A stretch of DNA of 36,879 nt from Candidatus Omnitrophota bacterium (lineage in GTDB: Bacteria; Omnitrophota; Gorgyraeia; Aquiviventales; Aquiviventaceae). Shown one piece after another: positions 23,875-31,500 of this stretch. The first letter of the stretch is position 1. The number at the start of each line of letters is the position of its first letter. Position numbers and translations under genes: made by a program. The stretch is taken from NCBI GenBank assembly GCA_023247215.1, contig JAHFGX010000001.1, forward strand, positions 1 to 36,879, in the 5' to 3' direction. A model generated the notes under the pieces. The model worked only from the letters and a program-made list of their open reading frames with translations, searched no databases and had not been told where the DNA came from.

Positions 23875-25218
23875 ATGAGTGCGATTGGACGCGGGGTGGC
23901 GAAGATCTTCCGGCTGCTCCTCGGGTGCGTGGTGGCGGTCCTCGTGATCGAGGGAATGTCGTTCCTGGCCCTCGGGGCCATCGCGCTCAGAGGAGGACAT
24001 GCCTCCACCTACTTCAAAGCCCTCTTGCCGCACCCTGCTGTCTCGCGACACGTGGGGGAGGTGGCGGGGTGGACGTTCAACCTGCTGACTCGTGAAGGGC
24101 ATATTGGGTATGGAAGCAAGGTGAGAACGGAGTTTGAATGGCATCCGTTGCTGGGCCATTACGGGCATCGGCTGCCGAAAGACGGCTCCTTGCGCCGCGT
24201 GCCCACCGGCGATCCGAACGAGCTGGTCGTCTACGTGCTGGGGGGATCGGTGGTGGAAGCCAACGGCATCACGACGAACCTGCAGCACCGCCTGCAGGAG
24301 ACCCTCCCGGACCGGGAGGTCACGGTCATCAATGAGGGCGTCGGAGGGTTTATGTCCACGCAGGAGATGGTCCTCTTGATGACCAAGATCCTGCCCTTTC
24401 ACGCGCCGCAGTACGTCATCGCGGTGGACGGCTACAACGATTGGCTCGCGACAACCTACAACCTCCTCAACCACTTCAAGGAAAAGACCGGCATCACCGA
24501 AGAGATGTGGCCCCACGCCGAGCTGTCCTGGTTCTACTATTGGTTTGAGGAGTGGCAGGCCCGGAAGGCGATTGACACGATTTCGGGGGCGTCGCTCCAT
24601 TTGGCCGGCCTCGTGTCCAAACGGGTGCTGGTCCACACCTACACGGGGTGGTTCCTCAACCACCTGCGGAACTGGGTGTACTACAGGGTGCAGGGTCGCG
24701 ACCCGCACGTGTATGCCTCGTGGGCTCAGTATGAACAGACCCCGACCCTGCCGCGGCAGCGGGCCGAGCTGAACGCGATCAACGAGAAGATGATGGCCGA
24801 GGCCTGCCAAGCGCGGGACTGCCGCTTCTTTTGGGTGCTCCAGCCGGGCCTGCCCTACCGGGGGGAGGCGATGACGGCGGAGGAACAGGGCTATTACGAT
24901 TCGCGGCCTTCGGCCTATTGGCAGAGCTTGGATCACTACTACCGCGACGTTCAAGCGTTGGCGAAGGACGATCCCTTCTGGGCGTCGCGGTTTCTGGATT
25001 TGTCCCGCCCGGTTCCGGATATCGCGGGATCGTTCTTTGTTGATACGGTCCATCTGACCGATGCTGGCTCGGACCGGACGGCGGAATACCTAGCGGCACT
25101 AATTCTGGCCGACATCGAGGGCCGGACGCCGGCGCTCCAGCCGGTCACGGGGCGTGTTCGCAGCGAATCCACAGAGACGAGCTGCAGCGATTGCAGCCAT
25201 TCGGAAGGTGACGCATGA
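23875..25218 (+). CDS. Membrane-anchored SGNH/GDSL-type hydrolase or acyltransferase
   Basis: 447 residues with an N-terminal membrane anchor (about residues 10-35, FRLLLGCVVAVLVIEGMSFLAL) and a periplasm- or outside-facing domain. SGNH landmarks are GGS at 123-125 (Ser125 as nucleophile in a GGS instead of GDS setting), NEGVGGF for block II, G-x-N-D at 186-189 with Asn188, and DTVH at 390-393 with Asp390 and His393. Such proteins hydrolyse or transfer acyl groups on polysaccharides; they are frequent in exopolysaccharide loci next to SxtJ/carbamoyltransferase genes. The ATG at 23875 is chosen because the upstream frame belongs to the overlapping gene, and AAGGA lies about ten bases before it. 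ATGA overlap with the small peptide gene. Confidence 0.85.
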   Translation: MSAIGRGVAKIFRLLLGCVVAVLVIEGMSFLALGAIALRGGHASTYFKALLPHPAVSRHVGEVAGWTFNLLTREGHIGYGSKVRTEFEWHPLLGHYGHRLPKDGSLRRVPTGDPNELVVYVLGGSVVEANGITTNLQHRLQETLPDREVTVINEGVGGFMSTQEMVLLMTKILPFHAPQYVIAVDGYNDWLATTYNLLNHFKEKTGITEEMWPHAELSWFYYWFEEWQARKAIDTISGASLHLAGLVSKRVLVHTYTGWFLNHLRNWVYYRVQGRDPHVYASWAQYEQTPTLPRQRAELNAINEKMMAEACQARDCRFFWVLQPGLPYRGEAMTAEEQGYYDSRPSAYWQSLDHYYRDVQALAKDDPFWASRFLDLSRPVPDIAGSFFVDTVHLTDAGSDRTAEYLAALILADIEGRTPALQPVTGRVRSESTETSCSDCSHSEGDA

Positions 25219-25373
25219 GCCGCTGGCGGGTGTTGCGCGAGTTCGGACGGTTTCTCAAACAGGAAAAGAAATTCTGGCTGATCCCGATCGTCCTGGTCCT
25301 GGGACTGTTCGGATTGCTGCTGGTGGCGGCCCAGAGCAGCCCGGTGGCACCCTTCATCTATACGCTGTTCTAA
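25215..25373 (+). CDS. 52-residue DUF5989/SxtK-like membrane peptide
   Basis: A short gene that length-filtered gene finding would miss. It encodes 52 residues: a basic amphipathic start (MSRWRVLREFGRFLKQEKKF), one membrane segment at about 19-41 (FWLIPIVLVLGLFGLLLVAA), and the C-terminal AQSSPVAPFIYTLF that is characteristic of DUF5989 proteins. These occur between SxtJ and a NodU-type carbamoyltransferase in many loci. The start is supported by GGAAGG six bases upstream and by the ATGA overlap with the SGNH gene. It probably assists the carbamoyltransferase or anchors a complex in the inner membrane; the role is not known. Confidence 0.88.
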   Translation: MSRWRVLREFGRFLKQEKKFWLIPIVLVLGLFGLLLVAAQSSPVAPFIYTLF

Positions 25374-25374
25374 G

Positions 25375-25397
25375 GCCGAGCGCCCATCGCGCTCGGC
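25375..25397 (+). other. Perfect 9-bp hairpin between the DUF5989-like and carbamoyltransferase genes
   Basis: GCCGAGCGC (25375-25383) and GCGCTCGGC (25389-25397) pair exactly with a 5-base loop (CCATC), one base after the stop codon of the small peptide. No T-run follows, so I do not call it an intrinsic terminator; an RNA-stability or processing element is possible. It sits in the largest gap of the window (65 bases). Confidence 0.6.
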
Positions 25398-25428
25398 ATT
25401 CCGCGGCTACCCCGATGGTCGCCGCTTC

Positions 25429-25436
25429 AGGAGGAG
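25429..25436 (+). promoter_or_regulatory. Strong Shine-Dalgarno site before the carbamoyltransferase
   Basis: AGGAGGAG, the best ribosome site of the window, lies a few bases before the ATG at 25439. It indicates independent initiation after the only sizeable gap, and selects 25439 over the in-frame ATG at 25415. Confidence 0.75.
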
Positions 25437-25438
25437 TC

Positions 25439-27316
25439 ATGGCAACGAAGATCTTGGGCCTCTCCGCGTATTACCACGACGCGGCCGCCTGCCTGGTGGT
25501 GGATGGCGAGATCGTCGCCGCCGCGCAGGAGGAACGCTTCTCCCGCACGAAGCACGACGAGCGTTTTCCCCGCGCCGCGGTGGCCTATTGCCTCCGGGAA
25601 GGCGGGATCACGGCGGCGGAGCTGGACTTGGTGGGGTTCTACGAGAAGCCGCTGGTGAAGTTCGATCGCTTGCTCGAGACCGTGCTAGCCTGCGCCCCGC
25701 GGGGACTGCCCTCGTTTCTGACGGCGATGCCGGTCTGGCTGGGCGGCAAGCTCTGGCTGGCCGAGACGATCCGGAAGGAGCTGGGTTGCGACCGCGAGGT
25801 GCTCTTCGGCGCGCACCACGAGTCGCACGCCGCCTCAGCCTTCTATCCCTCGCCGTTCGAAGAGGCGGCCGTGCTGACGATGGATGCGGTCGGGGAATGG
25901 GCCACCTCTTCCTTCGGCGTCGGCCGCGGGAACGAGCTGGCGCTGCTGCAAGAAATGCATTTCCCTCATTCGCTGGGCATGCTCTACTCGGCGTTTACGG
26001 CGTTCACCGGCTTTAAAGTGAACTCCGGCGAATACAAGGTGATGGGGTTGGCGCCGTACGGCGAGCCACGCTACGTCTCGCTGATTCGCGACCACCTCGT
26101 GGAGCTGCACGAGGATGGCAGCTTGTCGCTGAACATGGACTACTTCGACTATTGCACCCGCTTGCGGATGACGGGCCGCGCATTCGAGCGGCTGCTGGGC
26201 GGGCCGGCCCGCCGGCCGGAGGCGCCGATCACCCAGCGCGAGATGGACCTGGCGCGCTCGATCCAGGTGGTGACGGAGGAGGCCATGCTACGCATGGCGC
26301 GTCACGTCCACCAGGTGACCGGGCAGCCCTACGTGTGCCTGGCCGGCGGGGTGGCGCTCAATTGCGTGGGCAACGGGCGCATCCTCCGCGAGGGGCCGTT
26401 CAAGGAGGTGTGGGTCCAGCCGGCCGCCGGCGACGCGGGCGGGGCGTTGGGCGTGGCGCTGTCGCTCTGGCATCGCTACCTGGGCCGTCCGCGCCGCAGC
26501 GCGGAGCGCGAAGGGACCTGGCAGCCGAGGGAGCGCGCGGCCGCCGGTGAAGTGCCGCCCTATGCCGACCAAATGAAGGGGTCATTGCTGGGCCCGTCCT
26601 ATTCCGAGGAAGAGATCGGGGCGTGGCTGGCTCAGGAAGGCTATGCGGCCCGGCGCGTGGACCGGGCCGAGCTGCCGCGCGCGGTGGCGGAGCTGATCGC
26701 GCAGGGCCAGGTGGTGGGCCTGGTGCAGGGCCGCATGGAATTCGGTCCGCGGGCGCTGGGGGCGCGCTCCATCCTTGGGGACCCGCGGTCCGCGGCCATG
26801 CAGTCCGTGATGAACCTGAAGATCAAGTTCCGCGAATCGTTCCGCCCCTTCGCGCCCGCCGTCAAGCGCGAGCGGGTCGGGGAGTGGTTCGACTTCGACG
26901 GCGACAGCCCGTACATGCTGATGGTGTCCGGCGTGGCCGGCGCGCGCCGCGTGCCGGTGCCGGAGGCCGAGGCCGCCCGCCAGGGGCTGGAGCAGCTCAA
27001 GAGCGTTCGGTCCGAAATCCCCGCGGTGACCCATGTGGATCACTCGGCGCGGGTCCAGACCGTGCGGCGCGAGACGAATCCGATGTTCTACGACATCCTG
27101 ACCGCGTTTGAGGAATTGACCGGCTGCCCGGTGCTGATCAACACGTCCTTCAACATCCGCGGCGAGCCGATCGTCTGCAGCCCGCAGGACGCCTACCGCT
27201 GCTTCATGCGGACGCAAATGGACGTGTTGGTGCTGGAGACGTTTCTCCTCGAGAAATCCCGGCAGCCCAACCGGGGCGCCGACGAGGCCTGGCAGTACGC
27301 GGTGGCGACGGATTGA
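25439..27316 (+). CDS. Carbamoyltransferase, NodU/CmcH/SxtI-like (complete)
   Basis: 625 residues. The N-terminal Kae1-like domain begins LGLSAYYHDAAACLVVDG, contains QEERFSRTKHD, the metal-binding AHHESHAASAF near residue 125 and CLAGGVALNCVGNG. The C-terminal domain starts near 430 with GRMEFGPRALGARSILGDPR and ends with VLINTSFNIRGEPIVCSPQDA. This is the full layout of enzymes using carbamoyl phosphate and ATP to carbamoylate a hydroxyl. It stands in an SxtI/J/K-like set with the upstream SxtJ domain and DUF5989-like peptide. A second family member ends at base 496, implying two carbamoylation steps or two glycans. The acceptor is probably a sugar. Start set by the AGGAGG site. Confidence 0.95.
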   Translation: MATKILGLSAYYHDAAACLVVDGEIVAAAQEERFSRTKHDERFPRAAVAYCLREGGITAAELDLVGFYEKPLVKFDRLLETVLACAPRGLPSFLTAMPVWLGGKLWLAETIRKELGCDREVLFGAHHESHAASAFYPSPFEEAAVLTMDAVGEWATSSFGVGRGNELALLQEMHFPHSLGMLYSAFTAFTGFKVNSGEYKVMGLAPYGEPRYVSLIRDHLVELHEDGSLSLNMDYFDYCTRLRMTGRAFERLLGGPARRPEAPITQREMDLARSIQVVTEEAMLRMARHVHQVTGQPYVCLAGGVALNCVGNGRILREGPFKEVWVQPAAGDAGGALGVALSLWHRYLGRPRRSAEREGTWQPRERAAAGEVPPYADQMKGSLLGPSYSEEEIGAWLAQEGYAARRVDRAELPRAVAELIAQGQVVGLVQGRMEFGPRALGARSILGDPRSAAMQSVMNLKIKFRESFRPFAPAVKRERVGEWFDFDGDSPYMLMVSGVAGARRVPVPEAEAARQGLEQLKSVRSEIPAVTHVDHSARVQTVRRETNPMFYDILTAFEELTGCPVLINTSFNIRGEPIVCSPQDAYRCFMRTQMDVLVLETFLLEKSRQPNRGADEAWQYAVATD

Positions 27317-27322
27317 CAGCGG

Positions 27323-28549
27323 ATGAGCCCGGTGCCGTCTCCCTCAACGATGCGCGACTCGTTCCTCGTGTTTGGCGCGCCCGCCATTGGGGACGCTGAG
27401 ATCGCCGAGGTCGTCGCCAGCCTCAAGAGCGGCTGGTTGGGGACGGGCCGCAAGGTCGCCCAGTTCGAGCGGGATTTCCTGGCCTATAAGCGCGCGTCCC
27501 ACGCGATCGCGGTGAGTTCGTGCACGGCGGCGTTGCGCCTGAGTCTGCTGGCGGCCGGCATCGGGCCAGGCGATGAAGTGATCACGACCGCCCTGACCTT
27601 TTGCGCGACCGTCAACGCCATCATTCATGCGGGCGCCACCCCGGTGTTGGTGGATGTGGATCCAGCCACCATGAACCTGGACGTGGAGCAAGCGGCCGCG
27701 CGCGTCACGTCCAAGACCCGCGCCATCCTGCCGGTGCATTTTGCGGGCCGCCCGTGCAACATGGAGGCGCTGATGGCGCTGGCCGAGCGCCGAGGCCTGA
27801 AGCTGATCGAAGACTGCGCCCATGCCATCGAGGCGGAGTTCCAGGGGCGCCCGACCGGCACCTTCGGCGAGTTCGGGTGCTTCAGCTTTTATGTGACCAA
27901 GAACATCACCACCGGGGAAGGTGGTATGGTCCTGACGCGACGCGCTGAGGATGCCGACCGCATCAAAGTGCTCGCCTTGCACGGGATGAGCCAGGATGCG
28001 TGGAAGCGGTTCGGGGACGAGGGGTATACGCACTATCACGTCGTCGCCGCGGGGTTCAAGTTCAATATGATGGATCTCCAGGCGGCCATCGGCATCCACC
28101 AGTTGCGCCGGATCGAGCCGATGTGGGCGCAGCGGCAGGAGATCTGGCGCCGGTACCAAGACGCGTTCGACGGATGGCCGCTCACCGCGCCGGCCGAGCC
28201 GGAGCCTGACACGCGCCATGCCTATCATCTCTACACCGTGCTGATTGACGAGGCCCGGTCCGGCATCAGCCGGGACGCGTTTCTGAACGCGATGACCGCT
28301 CGGCAGATCGGGGTCGGCGTTCACTACCTGAGCCTCCCGGAGCATCCGTATTATCAGCAGGCGTTCGGGTGGAAGCCGGAGGACTATCCTCATGCGACCC
28401 GGATCGGCCGGCAGACGGTGAGCTTGCCGCTGTCGCCCAAGCTGACAGACCAGGATGTCAAAGACGTGATTGCGGCCGTGCAGCAGGTGCTGCACCGAGT
28501 GCCTGAGCGCGCCGGCGCGGCTTTGAGGAAGCCGGGGGAGCCATCATGA
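27323..28549 (+). CDS. DegT/DnrJ/EryC1/StrS-family PLP aminotransferase
   Basis: 408 residues with normal DegT architecture: SGWLGTGRKVAQFERDF at the start, SSCTAALRLSLLAAGIGPGDEVI for PLP phosphate contacts, LIEDCAHAIEAEFQGR, and the PLP-binding Lys193 in FYVTKNITTGEGG. GFKFNMMDLQAAIG and HYLSLPEHPYYQ follow. The enzyme would aminate a keto nucleotide sugar, as PseC, ArnB or WecE do. The active-site Lys is present, in contrast to the His of the RfbH-like enzyme at 35340. It may use the 4-keto sugar produced by the dehydratase at 21784. ATG 27350 (MRDSFL) is an alternative start; neither has a clear ribosome site. ATGA overlap with the next gene. Confidence 0.93.
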   Translation: MSPVPSPSTMRDSFLVFGAPAIGDAEIAEVVASLKSGWLGTGRKVAQFERDFLAYKRASHAIAVSSCTAALRLSLLAAGIGPGDEVITTALTFCATVNAIIHAGATPVLVDVDPATMNLDVEQAAARVTSKTRAILPVHFAGRPCNMEALMALAERRGLKLIEDCAHAIEAEFQGRPTGTFGEFGCFSFYVTKNITTGEGGMVLTRRAEDADRIKVLALHGMSQDAWKRFGDEGYTHYHVVAAGFKFNMMDLQAAIGIHQLRRIEPMWAQRQEIWRRYQDAFDGWPLTAPAEPEPDTRHAYHLYTVLIDEARSGISRDAFLNAMTARQIGVGVHYLSLPEHPYYQQAFGWKPEDYPHATRIGRQTVSLPLSPKLTDQDVKDVIAAVQQVLHRVPERAGAALRKPGEPS

Positions 28550-31500
28550 CCGTCCCAGCCGTTTCGTGGGGCCCGCTGGCCGGCCTGATAGCCTTCAGCG
28601 TTGCCTCGCTGTGGTGGCTGACCAGCCATGCCCTCAAGGATCGCGCTCTGCGCGCCCTTCTGTTCAGCTCCTACTTTGCGCGGCTCCTGTTGGGGATGGG
28701 ATTGTTCGCCATCTCCTACTACCAGTGGCCGATCCTGCGATCCTTGCAGGCGGGTGAGGGGTTTTGGGCCTTCGGGCTGGATAGCCGGGCCTATCACCAT
28801 CTCGGGTCGTCCATCGCCATCGCCTGGGCGCAAGGGACTGAGCTGCCGCGGATGGAAACCGCGGTGGAATTCTTCGCCGTCACCGGCGCGGTCTATCGGC
28901 TGTTCGGCTCTCACCCCCTCTCGGTCATCGTGCTCAACGCCTGGCTGGGCGCCATGGGCGGGTTGTTGGCCTACCTGATCGGCCGGAAGCTGGACAACCG
29001 GCGGGCCGGGCTGGTCAGCGCCGGGCTGGTGGGTTTCTGGCCCTCCTCCATCTTATGGTCCGCCCAGCTGATGAAGGACGCGTTGAGCTGGTGTCTGCTG
29101 TTGCTGGCGATCTGGCTGATGGTCGGCTTGGTGCAGGCGTGGTGGGGGGGGCAGCGGTTGGGCAGAGCGCGCGGGAGCGCCGCGACGATCTTGCTCGGAA
29201 TCACCCTCGTCGCGTTGACGCGGCTGCGGTTTTACGTCGGTTCGTCGTTTGCGCTGGCGGCCCTCCTGGTGATGCTGCCGGCTTCCGCTGCGCTCTGGCG
29301 CCGGTCCGTCCGGCGCAGCGTGGCCGGCGCGGGGTTGGCGGTCTGGATCGCCGGCTGCGTGATCGTGGCGCGCGCGCTCAACGTCTATGCGCTGGTGTCT
29401 CCTTCCCACCCGCATCTTTCGCACTATCGTTTGGCGGTGGCGTCCTGGGAAGCGGGGAGTCTCCAGCAGGCGGGCGAGGAATTCCAGCGAGCCATTCACA
29501 CGGGGTTTGAGGACGCGGAGGCCTATTTGGGGTGGGGAGGGGTGGAGGCTCAACAGCAGCGGTGGAGTGCCGCGATTGAGGCCTACAAAGGCGCCCTCAA
29601 GCATGAGGCGCCGGAGTGGCGGGTCTCGATCCGCAAGATCATCGCGCGCCTGTATGCCGAATGGGCTCACGATACCCTGGACCGGCTGGGCGACGTTGAT
29701 CGGGGCGTGCCCCTCTATGAGGCCGCCGTGGAATGGGACCCGCAATTGTGGCACGCCTATGCCGAGCTAGGAGTCGGATTGGCCCGGCAACAGCAATTTG
29801 AGCGCGCCTTTGAAATGATCAAGCGCGCGGAGCATCTGTCCAGTTCGGAACAGGGGCTCCGGCAAGCGCAGGCGCGCATCCATGTCGAGCAAGGGCGCGT
29901 GGCCTTTGAGCGGGGCGATGTCGAGGCTGCCTTCGCCGCCTACCACCAGGCGGTGGTGTTGGATCCCACGGCGTGGCAGATCTATGCCGACTTGGGCATA
30001 CGCCTGAGCCGTCATGAGCGCTTTGCGCAAGCCGTCCAGATGCTCCAGCGGGCAGAGGAGCTACAGCCCGCCGATTCGTCGCGATCGTCTCTCCGGCAGA
30101 CGGTCGTGAGGACGCTCATCGAGCAGGGGCGTGATGCCTTCAAGCGTGAGCGGTTTTCTGAAGCCATCGTCGCCTATCAAACGGCCATGGTGCTGCAGCG
30201 CTCCGCCTGGGTGGCGTATATGGAGCTGGGGGTGGGGTTGGCGCAGCGGGAGCAGTTTGCCGACGCGCTCGACGTGTTTGCGATGGCCTTCGCGCAGTCG
30301 CCGGGCGAGGAGGATCGCCGCCGGCTGGACCGGCAGTTGGCGGAGGTCTATATGGAACGCGGGCGCTATGCCGTCAAGTACCATGAGGTGCCTGCGGCGG
30401 TGGAGGCGTATCAGGCGGCGTGGCGTCTTCGTCCGGAGAAAGAAGTCATGGTGGAATTGGGCTGGACCTTTGCCGGTTCGGATTACCTCTACCAGGGACT
30501 GGACATCCTGGGAGAGATGGCGCACCAGACGGACTCTGACGCGACGCGCGAAGCCGCGCAATGCGGGCTCGCCCGCCTCTACGTCTCAATCGGCATGGAC
30601 CATGTGAGACATGGCCGGAACTCGATAGGGTTCGCCGTGCTGGAAGAAGCGCTGCGGCTGGATCCGATGCTGAAGGAGTATATCACGTCTCGATTGGCGG
30701 GCGTGACATCAGTCCCTGAGGCGCTCATCGCCAAGCCAGCCGCGCTGGCGGCCCCGGCCACGCCGGCCACGCCGGCCACGCCGGCGGCGCCGAGCCCATC
30801 AACGGTCCAGGTCTGGATCGCCGCGTTGTCCCAAGGCGCTCCGGTCGTCAGGCCGCCCACACCCGCGGCCCACGAAGCTCCTGCCGAGTTCATGTCCCAG
30901 GCGCCCGGAGCTGCCGCCGCCGATGACGTGTCGGCAATGGCGGTGGCGCTCTTTTCTTCCGCGGCGCAGCGCTCAAAAAATGTCCGGGTCAATCCGGCAC
31001 TGCTGTCCCGGAAGGCCAACGCCTTGTCCTTCTTCGGGCTCGGGAATCAGGTGCAGCAAAGCGCCTACGAGATCACGCCGGAAGCGCTTCAGGCGCGGCG
31101 CCACGGGTTTGTGACGACCGGCGGCTATTCGCTCATGGATGCCCAAGCGAGGATTTCCACGCCAAAGAATTTGCTCACCTACTTGCCCCGCGGGCTCCTC
31201 ATCGGCGTACTAGCACCGTTCCCCTGGCAATGGTTTGACTGGAAGGGCAGCACCGGGGGCATGCGGCTGTTGGCGGGCGGGGAGATGATCCTCCTCTATT
31301 TCCTCCTGCCGATCGTCGTGTTTGGAATCCGCCGGATCATCTCGGAGCGCCGTCTGGAAGGGTTGTTCGTCGCGGCCGTAGTGCTGGCGACGCTCGTGCC
31401 GGTGTCCCTGGTCGTGGCCAATCTTGGGACCCTGTTCCGGCTCCGGTTGCTGTTCATGCTGCCGCTGCTGATCATCATCGCGGTGGGTGATCCGATCGAG

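Noticed and set aside
23482..25053. 523-codon open frame on the - strand
   Set aside because: Antisense to SxtJ and the SGNH hydrolase, both supported by motifs; no domain in the antisense product.
25375..25400. Intrinsic terminator after the DUF5989-like gene
   Set aside because: The stem is good but is followed by ATTCCGCGG, with no T-run, and the next gene belongs to the same module.
25154..25438. Longer N-terminus for the carbamoyltransferase
   Set aside because: It would overlap the SGNH and peptide genes and lacks family similarity; AGGAGG directly precedes the ATG at 25439.
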